From NCBI RefSeq assembly GCF_023278365.1, contig NZ_CP075338.1:3348001-3412000 (forward strand): a stretch of 64,000 nucleotides of DNA, in the 5' to 3' direction. A model generated the notes under the pieces. It was not told the DNA's origin. It was given only the letters and a program-made list of their open reading frames with translations, and made no database searches. Source of the stretch: Epilithonimonas zeae (GTDB lineage Bacteria > Bacteroidota > Bacteroidia > Flavobacteriales > Weeksellaceae). The translations under genes and the position numbers were made by a program. Within the stretch, counting starts at the first letter, position 1. Every line of letters begins with the position of its first letter. Below are positions 30,302-38,262 of the stretch, piece by piece.

Positions 30302-31258
30302 TTATGTTAGATTCTTAGAAATATTACCAATCAAATTAGTCATAATCACTTTCAGATTTTCAGGTTCTATGATTTGAGCATAATCCAAAAAAGTAATCAA
30401 CCAACGAGGAAAACCCTCATCAATCCATTCGGTTTCGAAGGTCAGAAGCATTCCGTTTTCAGTTTCTTCTTCGACAGTCAATCCGTAATAAATTTTAGAA
30501 TTCACAAGATGAGGCATTATTTTCTTTTCAACCAAAAGTTTGATCTGTACTTTTTTGTTTTCTGATTTTTTCCTGTAATCATTGATATTCCCATAATTCT
30601 GCAAAAATTGATTTTCAGTTTTCTCGATTTTTAAAATTCTATCTACACGGAATTGCCGGAAGTCTTTTCGCATCGTACAAAATGCCATCACATACCAATA
30701 ATTGACTTCATAGAAAATTCCAACCGCTTCTATGATTCTTTCGCTAGCTTCATCTTTGACGTTTTGATAGTGGATTTTTAACTGATTTTTTTCGGCGATG
30801 CTTTCCAAAATTGTAGGAATAATATTCTTGATAGCATCTGGTTTTTCTGGTCGATGGGTATAAATATCTATTTGATTTTCAATATTCTGAACCATATTTT
30901 TCTCTGAATTTCGAATGACTGCTTTCACTTTTTCCATCGCAGAATTGTAATGAGAATCGAGACTTTCGTGAGAAAATTTCTGCATCAGTTTTTCTGCTGT
31001 GATGAAGCTCAAAACTTCTTCTTTCGTAAACATCACGGGTGGAAGTTTGTAGCCATCCACCAAAGAATAACCCGAACCAGCTTCTCCAAAAACCGGAATT
31101 CCTGCATTTTCCAATGTCTTGATATCTCTGTAAATCGTCCTGATACTCACATCAAATTTATCCGCCAAATCCTGTGCACGGACAACGGATTTAGTTTGAA
31201 GTTGCGTCAGAATCGATGTGACTCGGTCGATTTTTTTTATGTAATGGTCTTCGTTCAT
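30302..31258 (-). CDS. WYL-domain transcriptional regulator (YafY-like)
   Basis: 318 residues. N-terminal DeoR-type winged helix: RVTSILTQLQTKSVVRAQDL, KFDVSIRTIYRDIKTLENAG and GYSLVDGYKLPPVMFTKEE. The C-terminal WYL domain shows VNYWYVMAFCTMRKDFRQFR, where the usual WYL triad reads WYV. WYL regulators sense ligands, including nucleic acid-derived ones, and often control stress or defence genes; the target here is unknown. It sits 139 bases downstream of an ABC exporter gene on the same strand, separated by a palindromic repeat. Confidence 0.9.
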   Translation of the reverse strand: MNEDHYIKKIDRVTSILTQLQTKSVVRAQDLADKFDVSIRTIYRDIKTLENAGIPVFGEAGSGYSLVDGYKLPPVMFTKEEVLSFITAEKLMQKFSHESLDSHYNSAMEKVKAVIRNSEKNMVQNIENQIDIYTHRPEKPDAIKNIIPTILESIAEKNQLKIHYQNVKDEASERIIEAVGIFYEVNYWYVMAFCTMRKDFRQFRVDRILKIEKTENQFLQNYGNINDYRKKSENKKVQIKLLVEKKIMPHLVNSKIYYGLTVEEETENGMLLTFETEWIDEGFPRWLITFLDYAQIIEPENLKVIMTNLIGNISKNLT

Positions 31259-31319
31259 TCTTTTTGGTTTTCAATGACTCATTAATAGAAACTCATTTTA
31301 GAAAATTTTTTGAAGTTAA

Positions 31320-31392
31320 TTTTCTCGCAGATTAATTGGATTTTGCAGATTTAACAAAATAAAATCTGCCCAATTTGCTAAATCAGAGAGAC
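31320..31392. repeat. CTCGCAGATT palindromic repeat, copy 1
   Basis: TTCTCGCAGATTAATTGG...TTTGCAGATTT is imperfectly inverted by AAATCTGCCCAATTTGC...CAGAGAGAC. It shares the TTCTCGCAGAT opening with copies at 36953-37021 and 62007-62072. It is located after the ABC exporter stop. Confidence 0.65.
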
Positions 31393-31397
31393 TTTAA

Positions 31398-33206
31398 TTA
31401 TTCATCTTTATAAGTTTTTACCAATCTGTCAAGATTCAAACTTCTGGCGGAAGCATCAAAAATTTCTCGATAAGTTCCTTCTTTTTCGTACAATTCTTCG
31501 TGTGTTCCGTTTTCCACCACTTCGCCTTTCTTCATCACATAAATCATATCAGAATCCAAAATTTGTGATAACGAATGCGAAATAATAATCACAGTTCTAT
31601 CTTTTTTAATTGCATCCAAAGAATTTTTGATTTGTTCTGTTGCAATCGCATCCAGGCTCGCCGTTGGTTCATCAAGAAAAATAATTGGTGGATTTTTCAG
31701 GAATAATCTGGCGATGGCGATTCTCTGTTGCTGACCTCCAGAAAGTTGTGTGGCGTCGTGATTATAATCGTCTGGTAAATCCAAAATCTGCTCGTGAAGA
31801 TAAGCTTTTGTTGCTGCTTCTTTGATTTCTTCTAAAGTGGCGTGAAGATTTCCGTAACGAATATTATCCTCAATACTTCCTTTGAAAATGTGATTTTTCT
31901 GAAGCACCAAACCGAGGTCATCACGCAGATAATCATTATCAAAATCATTCAGATTGTTGCCATCCAAAAGAATTTCCCCCGAATCAGGTTCATAAAATTT
32001 ACAAAGCAAATTGATAATCGTGGATTTTCCTGCGCCACTCAATCCAACCAAAGCTGTGGTTTTTCCATTTTCGATTTTGAGAGAAATATTTTTCAAAGCT
32101 TTCATCCCGTTCGGATAAGTGAAATCGACATTTTTGATTTCAAAATTACCTTGGATTGGGATGTTGTTGATAGTTCCGTTTGGTTCGGTTTCGTCGTCGT
32201 CATTTAGGATTTCAAAATAACCTTCGGCATAGATGAACGCATCATTCATATCATCATAAATCCTGTGAAGCTGACGAATAGGCGCAGAAACGTTGTTGAA
32301 CAACATAATATGAAGCATAATCGCACCAATCGTCATTTGCTGGTCGAGAACCAAATAAACCGTCAAAAGGATAATCAAAACAACACCAAATTGCTCGATA
32401 AAAGTTTTTAAACCATCGAAAATAAAACTCGTTCGGCGTGTGTACAACTGACTTTCCATCAAATGCATCTGAAGATTGTACTGTTTTCTCCCTTCAAATT
32501 TTTCACGAACAAAACTCTTGATAACCATTATGGAATTAATCAAATTCAAAAGTCCCGACGTTTTTTGCTCGCGTTGATTTCTCAAAGTTCGCCTGACGTT
32601 TCCAAGTTTTTTAGCTTGTCTGGAAGTCACATAAAAATAGATAGGAATCACAAAAGTCGAAACCAAACCAACGTAGAGATTCTGCATATACATCACAATC
32701 AAAGCGATAATGGCAGTTGAAAATAAGGGCAAAATATCAATGAAAAAATTCTGAACGAGTTTTGTTAAGCTTTCAATTCCTCTGTCGATACGGATTTGGA
32801 GTTTTCCGGATTCATGTCGGTCATCATTATAATAAGCAATTCTGTAGGTCAGGATTTTGTCAATCGCCGCTTGTGCCAATTCTGAACTGACGTTAATTCT
32901 AATTTTTTCGCCATAAAATTTCTGTCCAAACTGAATGAAAATATTGGCTAGTTCTTTTCCTAAAAGTATAATTGAAATCAGAATCAAAACGTGAATGCCT
33001 TCCTGCATTGGATTTGACAATCCAACTAATTTCGTTACCTCATCCACTGTATACTTCAAAACAATCGGGTTGACTTGTGCAAATAATGCACCAATAAAAG
33101 TCAAAGCTAAAGTCCCAAAAACCATCCATTTGTAAGGCTTTATGAAGCTTTTTAACTGATTGAAAATATGAATAAGATTGGTTGTTTTCTGAAAAGGTTT
33201 TTTCAT
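31398..33206 (-). CDS. ABC exporter, fused membrane and ATPase domains
   Basis: 602 residues. An ABC_membrane domain of six helices fills residues about 20-330. The nucleotide-binding domain follows: GLSGAGKSTIINLLCKFYEP (Walker A near 385), LSGGQQQRIAIARLFLKNPP (signature) and FLDEPTASLDA (Walker B). The TMD-NBD homodimer layout is that of lipid or drug exporters (MsbA/LmrA-like). The substrate cannot be predicted. No membrane-fusion protein partner is adjacent. The C-terminal tail RSLNLDRLVKTYKDE is unremarkable. Confidence 0.93.
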   Translation of the reverse strand: MKKPFQKTTNLIHIFNQLKSFIKPYKWMVFGTLALTFIGALFAQVNPIVLKYTVDEVTKLVGLSNPMQEGIHVLILISIILLGKELANIFIQFGQKFYGEKIRINVSSELAQAAIDKILTYRIAYYNDDRHESGKLQIRIDRGIESLTKLVQNFFIDILPLFSTAIIALIVMYMQNLYVGLVSTFVIPIYFYVTSRQAKKLGNVRRTLRNQREQKTSGLLNLINSIMVIKSFVREKFEGRKQYNLQMHLMESQLYTRRTSFIFDGLKTFIEQFGVVLIILLTVYLVLDQQMTIGAIMLHIMLFNNVSAPIRQLHRIYDDMNDAFIYAEGYFEILNDDDETEPNGTINNIPIQGNFEIKNVDFTYPNGMKALKNISLKIENGKTTALVGLSGAGKSTIINLLCKFYEPDSGEILLDGNNLNDFDNDYLRDDLGLVLQKNHIFKGSIEDNIRYGNLHATLEEIKEAATKAYLHEQILDLPDDYNHDATQLSGGQQQRIAIARLFLKNPPIIFLDEPTASLDAIATEQIKNSLDAIKKDRTVIIISHSLSQILDSDMIYVMKKGEVVENGTHEELYEKEGTYREIFDASARSLNLDRLVKTYKDE

Positions 33207-33232
33207 AACAGCAAGTTAAGAATTATTAGAGT

Positions 33233-33355
33233 TTAACACAAAGGCACAAAGTTCTTTATTGTCGTTGATGCGTTTTAAGACAAAAATTAAATCGGAGATA
33301 AATATTCGAATACTTTAAAATAATTATTTGTGCCATTGTGTTTGACCTCTGTATT
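33233..33355. repeat. Dispersed inverted pair AACACAAAGGCACAAA
   Basis: AACACAAAGGCACAAA at about 33233-33250 is inverted, with one mismatch, by TTTGTGCCATTGTGTT at about 33328-33345, enclosing some 80 bases. It lies in the divergent spacer between the ABC exporter and the adenosyltransferase. A short related tract (TTTTGTGACTTTTGTGGTT) is at 62084-62102. Confidence 0.5.
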
Positions 33356-33397
33356 CAAATAAAAAAAGTTAATTTTAAACTTTCGTAAAAAGAAACA

Positions 33398-33970
33398 ATG
33401 AAAATATATACAAAAACCGGCGATAAAGGTGAAACCGGACTTTACGGCGGAAGCAGAATTTCCAAAGCCAGTGCAAGAGTAGAATCTTACGGAAATATTG
33501 ATGAACTGAATGCGAACATTGGCGTTGCAAAATCTCATATCGACGATGAAGGTGTCATTAATCAACTCAAAAAAATCCAGTTTGATTTGTTTACAGTTGG
33601 TTCCGAAGCTTCGACACCGATTGATAAATTGTTTTTGGCTAATGGAAAAGCAAGGTTACCATTGGTGATTTCTGACAAAGAGATCGAAGAATTGGAAATT
33701 TGGATGGACGAAATGGAAACAAAATTAGAACCTTTGCAATATTTCATTTTACCTGGAGGCGGAACAGCGGCGACTTTTCTTCATGTGGCGAGAACGGTTT
33801 GCAGACGTGCGGAAAGAAGTTTGGTTTTCCTTAATCAATCCGAAGAAATACGTGCGGAATTAATCAAATATCTGAACCGTTTGTCAGATTATCTTTTTGT
33901 TTTGGCAAGATATGTTTCGAAGTTAAATAATGAATCGGAAGAATATTGGAATCCTAATGATAGAAGTTAA
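33398..33970 (+). CDS. Cob(I)yrinic acid a,c-diamide adenosyltransferase (PduO type)
   Basis: 190 residues. It attaches the adenosyl group of ATP to cob(I)alamin to make coenzyme B12. The ATP-binding N-terminus KIYTKTGDKGETGLYGGSR (residues 2-20) is the PduO/MMAB hallmark, and the helical part has FFILPGG-like YFILPGGGTAATFLHVARTV and CRRAERSLVFLN near 140, with NRLSDYLFVLARYVS at the end. It begins an operon with the small lipoprotein one base downstream. The neighbouring acyl-CoA carboxylase at 51 kb fits a propionate or methylmalonyl route in principle, but is far away. Confidence 0.92.
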   Translation: MKIYTKTGDKGETGLYGGSRISKASARVESYGNIDELNANIGVAKSHIDDEGVINQLKKIQFDLFTVGSEASTPIDKLFLANGKARLPLVISDKEIEELEIWMDEMETKLEPLQYFILPGGGTAATFLHVARTVCRRAERSLVFLNQSEEIRAELIKYLNRLSDYLFVLARYVSKLNNESEEYWNPNDRS

Positions 33971-33971
33971 G

Positions 33972-34103
33972 ATGATGAGAAAATTAAGTATAATCTTAAT
34001 TGGTGCAGTTTTTTTATCCTCTTGTACAGTTGCAAAACCTACAGATGAAACTGGAAAAGGCTTTTTCTTGAAATGGAAACATAAAAAAGATAATGAGAAA
34101 TAA
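33972..34103 (+). CDS. 43-residue small lipoprotein
   Basis: Too short for most gene finders but well supported. ATG 33972 (or 33975) is one base after the previous stop, and the frame gives MMRKLSIILIGAVFLSSC with a clear lipobox (LSSC, Cys18). A 25-residue mature tail follows (TVAKPTDETGKGFFLKWKHK and a charged end). It ends at TAA 34101-34103, overlapping the thiamine pyrophosphokinase start by 11 bases, so translation is coupled. Mature sequences of this size with a basic end occur as membrane anchors or envelope-stress lipoproteins; function is unknown. Confidence 0.7.
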   Translation: MMRKLSIILIGAVFLSSCTVAKPTDETGKGFFLKWKHKKDNEK

Positions 34104-34728
34104 AGCCCTTCTTTTCATCAACGGAGATTCTCCGAAATCCATTCCCAATTTGTCAGGTTATGATTTGATTGCTTGCACAGATGGTGCATTTCATTATTTG
34201 AAACAATTGAAATTTCCTTTAGACAAACTTAGCTTTATTTCCGGTGATTTCGATTCTCATACAATTGAAGAAGAGATTATTAAACAGTCTGAGAATCATC
34301 AATTTGAAATTATAGAAACGCCTGACCAGAACAAAACAGATTTTCATAAAGCTTTGGAAATCATTATAGAAAAAGGTTTTGAAAATATTGATGTTTATGG
34401 CGGTAGTGGAGGAGAACAAGACCACTTTCTGGGGAATCTAAGTGTTGCTTTTGCTTTTAAAGATAAGTTGAACCTTAGGTTTTTTGATGAATATTCGTCC
34501 TATTATTTTATTCCTAAAGATTTTTCAATTTCTGGTGTGAAGGATAAAATGATTTCGTTAATGCCTTTCCCTATTGCAAAAAGCATCGAAACAGTTGGTT
34601 TGAAATGGCCTTTGTATCAGGAAGATTTAATACTCGGAGAAAGAATCGGCACGAGAAATGTTGCAGATAGCCAGGAAGTTTCAATCCAATATAAAGAAGG
34701 CGATTTGCTGATTTTTATCCAGAAATAG
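34093..34728 (+). CDS. Thiamine pyrophosphokinase
   Basis: 211 residues. It converts thiamine to thiamine diphosphate with ATP. The catalytic domain shows ACTDGAFHYLKQL near residue 27, FISGDFDSH near 50 (conserved DxD), TPDQNKTDFHKALEII near 75 (QxxTDxxKA motif) and VYGGSGGEQDHFLGNLSVAF near 97-117 (GGRxDH-like; here GGEQDH). The C-terminal region KDKMISLMPFPIAKSIETVG and GERIGTRNVADSQEVSIQYK is the thiamine-binding part. It starts inside the lipoprotein gene end and is followed after one base by an unknown secreted protein. Confidence 0.92.
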   Translation: MRNKALLFINGDSPKSIPNLSGYDLIACTDGAFHYLKQLKFPLDKLSFISGDFDSHTIEEEIIKQSENHQFEIIETPDQNKTDFHKALEIIIEKGFENIDVYGGSGGEQDHFLGNLSVAFAFKDKLNLRFFDEYSSYYFIPKDFSISGVKDKMISLMPFPIAKSIETVGLKWPLYQEDLILGERIGTRNVADSQEVSIQYKEGDLLIFIQK

Positions 34729-34729
34729 T

Positions 34730-35413
34730 ATGAGTAAATTTTTGTGTTTTTTACTTCTTTTAATGACCTTGCTGAGTAATTCTCAAGTCATTGATTATCT
34801 GAATCCTCAATTCAAAGGAAAGGTGAAAAGTGCACATTACATCATTTATTTTGATGCCGGAAAAAGTGATTTTGCTGAGCCTTATGACGGGGAAATTGTA
34901 AAAGAATATCAGTATAGTTTTGATAAAGAAGGACATTTGGAAGCTATTTTGGAAATTCAGAATGCTGGAGATTGTCCATTTACACTAGAATTTGATAACG
35001 GAAAAATCAAAGCTTTTGTACAGAATCTTTGGAACGGCAATTTTTTACAGAAAGGAGAAATTAGTTGGAATGATAATTCGTATCAGATAACGAGTTTTGA
35101 TATATTTAAAAATACAACCAAGCAGAAATTTGTCCTTGATACAAAATCTGAAATACAAGAAGCTACAATTGAAACTTATACAGAGTCAAAATTGTCTAAA
35201 CAAGAACATTTGAAAGTCGTTCGGCAAGCGTCGGTTGTGAAGAAAATTTTATCTTCAAAATCTTATCCGAATGCGAAAACTGTGGAAAATTGTGAAATTG
35301 AATTCTCGGATTTGCAATTTGATTCTACTGGAAACCTGATAGCTTACAGAACAAAAGATTCTTGTTCTTTAACTTATGAAAAACACAAAATTAATATTGT
35401 GTATTGGGAATAA
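34730..35413 (+). CDS. Secreted protein of unknown function
   Basis: 227 residues. Signal peptide MSKFLCFLLLLMTLLSNSQ, then repeated beta-strand pairs (VKSAHYIIYFDAGKSDFAEP, VKEYQYSFDKEGHLEAILEI, LQFDSTGNLIAYRTKDSC). The YxFDxxGxL-type pairs resemble RHS/YD-like repeats of Bacteroidetes surface proteins, but I could not match a family. It is one base after the kinase stop and thus in that operon. Function unknown. Confidence 0.7.
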   Translation: MSKFLCFLLLLMTLLSNSQVIDYLNPQFKGKVKSAHYIIYFDAGKSDFAEPYDGEIVKEYQYSFDKEGHLEAILEIQNAGDCPFTLEFDNGKIKAFVQNLWNGNFLQKGEISWNDNSYQITSFDIFKNTTKQKFVLDTKSEIQEATIETYTESKLSKQEHLKVVRQASVVKKILSSKSYPNAKTVENCEIEFSDLQFDSTGNLIAYRTKDSCSLTYEKHKINIVYWE

Positions 35414-35483
35414 TTCAGCTTTCAGAATCCATTATTTTTATGCAATTTTGCATCGTAAAACAATTAAATTTTTTTAGCCAGAA

Positions 35484-36875
35484 ATGAAAATAAAATATTC
35501 TGAACTAATTGACCAAACGCTTTATTTTCCGACTGAGGAATTCAGTGTAGAAGAAAATAATCTGAAGTTCCACGACATCAATCTGATGGAAGTTGTGGAA
35601 AAATTCGGGACTCCTTTGAAGTTCAATTATTTACCAAAAATATCTCAGAATATAGAAAGGGCAAAATTCTGGTTCAAAGAAGCTTTTGAAAAGAACGATT
35701 ATCAGAAAAATTACAGATATTGCTACTGCACAAAGTCCAGTCATTTTGCGTTTGTTGTAGAGGAAGCGTTGAAAAATGATATCAGTCTGGAGACATCTTC
35801 TGCTTACGATATGGATATCGTGAAATCGCTTTACGACAAAGGAAAAGTGGCTAAAGATATTGAAGTAATTTGTAACGGTTTCAAAACTGATGATTATTTA
35901 GCAAAAATTTCGGAGCTAATTAATAATGGTTTCGAAAATATTACACCGATTCTTGATAACTACAGAGAGTTGGATAAGCTAACGGAAAGCATTGATAGAA
36001 CTTTTGACATCGGAATCAGAATTGCTTCTGAGGAAGAACCGAAGTTCGAATTTTATACCTCGAGATTAGGAATCGGCTACAAGGATATCATTCCTTATTA
36101 CAGTCAAAAAATTGCTGAACATCCGAATGCTAGGCTGAAAATGCTTCACTTTTTCATCAATACCGGAATCAAAGACACGGCTTATTATTGGAACGAATTG
36201 TACAAATGTCTTCGCGTCTATGCTAGATTGAAAAAGATTGCGCCGGAAGTTGACTCGTTGAATATCGGTGGTGGTTTCCCAATTAAAACATCCTTGAATT
36301 TTGATTACGATTATGCTTATATGGTGAACGAAATTGTATCCCAAATCAAAAAATTCTGCGAAGAAGAAGGTGTTGAAGAACCTAATATCTATACAGAATT
36401 TGGAAGCTTTACAGTTGGGGAAAGTGGTGGTCATCTTTATAAAATTATTTCTCAGAAACGTCAGAACGACAGAGAAAAATGGAATATGATTGACTCATCT
36501 TTTATGACAACTTTGCCTGATACTTGGGCGATTTCCCGTCACTTTATTATGTTGCCATTGAACCGTTGGGATGATTCTTATGAGAGAGTTTTTCTTGGTG
36601 GGCTGACTTGTGATTCAGATGATTACTATAATTCTGAACAACACACGAATGCGATCTATCTTCCTGTTTTCAATGAAACAAAACCTTTGTACATTGGTTT
36701 TTTCCACACAGGCGCTTATCAGGAAACTATTGGTGGTTATGGCGGTGTTCATCACTGTCTGATGCCTCAGCCAAAACATATTCTGATTGATAAGGATGAA
36801 GACGGAAACTTCACTTACGAACTATTCCGAGAAGAACAAAAACCGGAAGATGTCTTGAAACTTTTGGGATATTAA
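35484..36875 (+). CDS. speA: Arginine decarboxylase (PLP, fold III)
   Basis: 463 residues, the length of the short flavobacterial biosynthetic arginine decarboxylase (the enterobacterial SpeA is about 650). It makes agmatine for polyamine synthesis. PLP is expected on Lys84 in CTKSSHF; the glycine loop is NIGGGFPIK near 262, EFGSFTVGESGG near 313, and the C-terminal barrel has FLGGLTCDSDDYYN, where a Cys-Asp pair matches the decarboxylase active site. Lys/Orn or diaminopimelate decarboxylase is possible in principle but the residue pattern and length favour arginine. It is 70 bases after the previous gene; no speB is nearby. Confidence 0.85.
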   Translation: MKIKYSELIDQTLYFPTEEFSVEENNLKFHDINLMEVVEKFGTPLKFNYLPKISQNIERAKFWFKEAFEKNDYQKNYRYCYCTKSSHFAFVVEEALKNDISLETSSAYDMDIVKSLYDKGKVAKDIEVICNGFKTDDYLAKISELINNGFENITPILDNYRELDKLTESIDRTFDIGIRIASEEEPKFEFYTSRLGIGYKDIIPYYSQKIAEHPNARLKMLHFFINTGIKDTAYYWNELYKCLRVYARLKKIAPEVDSLNIGGGFPIKTSLNFDYDYAYMVNEIVSQIKKFCEEEGVEEPNIYTEFGSFTVGESGGHLYKIISQKRQNDREKWNMIDSSFMTTLPDTWAISRHFIMLPLNRWDDSYERVFLGGLTCDSDDYYNSEQHTNAIYLPVFNETKPLYIGFFHTGAYQETIGGYGGVHHCLMPQPKHILIDKDEDGNFTYELFREEQKPEDVLKLLGY

Positions 36876-36910
36876 TTAGAAAATAAACTTTTAAATAAAA
36901 GGTAATACAC

Positions 36911-36948
36911 AAAAAAGCGTCACGATAATTTCGGGACGCTTTTTTATT
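36911..36948. terminator. Terminator after speA
   Basis: AAAAAAGCGTC and GACGCTTTTTT pair perfectly, with an inner CGA/TCG, between convergent speA and the nitroreductase gene. Confidence 0.85.
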
Positions 36949-36952
36949 AATT

Positions 36953-37021
36953 TTTCTCGCAGATTTGGATTAAGCCGATTTTTTACAATCAGCGCAATCT
37001 GTCTAATCAGCGATAGAAATA
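36953..37021. repeat. CTCGCAGATT palindromic repeat, copy 2
   Basis: TTTCTCGCAGATTTGGATTAAG opens it and CTAATCAGCGATAGAAA closes it in inverted orientation with several mismatches. It lies between the terminator of speA and the convergent nitroreductase stop at 37026. Confidence 0.55.
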
Positions 37022-37025
37022 ATTT

Positions 37026-37658
37026 TTATTTGATTTCAGTAACGAACTCGTCTTTTGGTGTTCTGTATTTTTTAAGATTCAAAAGCCAATCTCCGCTTTC
37101 TTCTCTGTAGCCCAAAGGCAGAATCACAACACTTTTCAATCCTTTGTCAGCGAATCCTAATAATTCATCCAGAGCTTGATTGTTAAATCCTTCCATCGGC
37201 GTTGCATCTACTTTTTGCTCAGCAGCTGCAGCAATAGCCAATCCAAAAGAGATATAGGCTTGTTTTGCTGCATGTGTAGCGTGCCATTCGTTTCCAAGTG
37301 GTTCGTACATTCCCCAAAGTCTGGTTTTGTAATCGTCCATCGTTTCTTTTGGAATTCCTCTTTCAGATGTTGTTTTTTCGAAAACTTCGGAGATGCTGTT
37401 GTGAGAATAGCCGTCCCAAGCAGCCCAAACCAAAAGATGAGAACCGTCCGTAATCTGAGCCTGGTCAAAAGCAATCGGTTGGATTTTTTCTAATAATTCT
37501 TTGTTCGAGATGACAAATAATCTGTAAGGTTGTAAACCAGATGAAGAAGGCGCTAATCTTGCAGCTTCTACAATGTAGTCTACTTTATCTTGAGGAACGG
37601 CTTGTCCGTTCATTTTTTTGGTTGCGTAACGCCAATTTAAGTCTTCTAATAAACTCAT
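37026..37658 (-). CDS. NAD(P)H-dependent nitroreductase family oxidoreductase
   Basis: 210 residues from ATG at 37658; the frame runs on to 37739 but that crosses the predicted promoter. The FMN-binding nitroreductase fold shows RYATKKMNGQ (residues 10-19), ARLAPSSSGLQPYRLFVISN near 38-57, and VDATPMEGFNNQALDELLGF near 155 with VILPLGYREESGDWL close to the end. It reduces nitroaromatics, quinones or similar electrophiles. It is divergent from an HxlR-type repressor gene, which very likely controls it. Confidence 0.9.
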   Translation of the reverse strand: MSLLEDLNWRYATKKMNGQAVPQDKVDYIVEAARLAPSSSGLQPYRLFVISNKELLEKIQPIAFDQAQITDGSHLLVWAAWDGYSHNSISEVFEKTTSERGIPKETMDDYKTRLWGMYEPLGNEWHATHAAKQAYISFGLAIAAAAEQKVDATPMEGFNNQALDELLGFADKGLKSVVILPLGYREESGDWLLNLKKYRTPKDEFVTEIK

Positions 37659-37685
37659 TTTTAGATGATTTTTGATTTGAAGTAG

Positions 37686-37693
37686 CAAAGTTA
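37686..37693 (-). promoter_or_regulatory. Predicted -7 element TAACTTTG for the nitroreductase
   Basis: Exact minus-strand TAnnTTTG match 28 bases before ATG 37658. It places the mRNA start near 37680, so the start codon at 37739 is upstream of transcription and rejected. Confidence 0.55.
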
Positions 37694-37721
37694 AAGAAGA
37701 AAAGTTTATTTTTGTAATCAA

Positions 37722-37776
37722 GTTACAAAAAGTTACCATTACTAAAAAGTAACGTATTTGATAATTAAATAGTTAC
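37722..37776. promoter_or_regulatory. Cluster of GTTAC/GTAAC half-sites, candidate HxlR operator
   Basis: GTTAC occurs at 37722-37726, 37732-37736 and 37772-37776, and the inverted GTAAC at 37749-37753, in the divergent spacer between nitroreductase and hxlR. AAAAAGTTAC and AAAAAGTAAC contexts repeat. HxlR proteins bind such paired half-sites; the match to this protein is inference. Confidence 0.5.
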
Positions 37777-37827
37777 GAAATAATGTTAATAATAAATTAA
37801 TATTGTGAATTCTTAAATAAACTCAAT

Positions 37828-38175
37828 ATGAAAATTAAATGTTGTAAAACCAATCTTCTCGCCGTTCAGGACACGATGGATATTTTGAAAGGAAGATGGA
37901 AAGTCCAAATCATTGCGGCGCTTTGTTATGATAAAATGCGCTTCTCGGATTTGCAAAAGGAGATTGTAGGTGTTTCCGCAAAAATGCTAAGCAGTGAACT
38001 GAAGGATTTAGAAATCAATCAATTGGTGACGAGAACAGTTCTCAATACGCAACCGATAAGTGTAGAATACGCCTTGACAGACTATGGAAGAACGTTGAAA
38101 AAAATCATTGAGAATCTTGCAGAATGGGGAGTTGAGCATAGAAAAAAGATTATCGGAAAAGTATTAGAGAATTAG
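37828..38175 (+). CDS. HxlR family transcriptional regulator
   Basis: 115 residues. The winged helix is typical: DTMDILKGRWKVQIIAALC, RFSDLQKEIVGVSAKMLSSE and LKDLEINQLVTRTVLNTQPI followed by VEYALTDYGRTLKKIIENLA. The N-terminal KIKCCKTN includes Cys5 and Cys6; cysteine there is often a redox or electrophile sensor in HxlR proteins. It is divergent from the nitroreductase, with repeated GTTAC half-sites between, so likely a repressor induced by electrophiles. Confidence 0.9.
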   Translation: MKIKCCKTNLLAVQDTMDILKGRWKVQIIAALCYDKMRFSDLQKEIVGVSAKMLSSELKDLEINQLVTRTVLNTQPISVEYALTDYGRTLKKIIENLAEWGVEHRKKIIGKVLEN

Positions 38176-38262
38176 TCCGGTTTGTTTCTTATTTTAAATT
38201 AAAAATTGATTTGAGCTTAGATTTTTTTATCTTTATTGTTTGGTTTTGGGATTAAGCAGAAT

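Noticed and set aside
38236-38262. TTG start for the AraC hybrid regulator
   Set aside because: The nine extra residues (MFGFGIKQN) do not extend the signal-like helix, and ATG 38263 gives the normal N-terminus.
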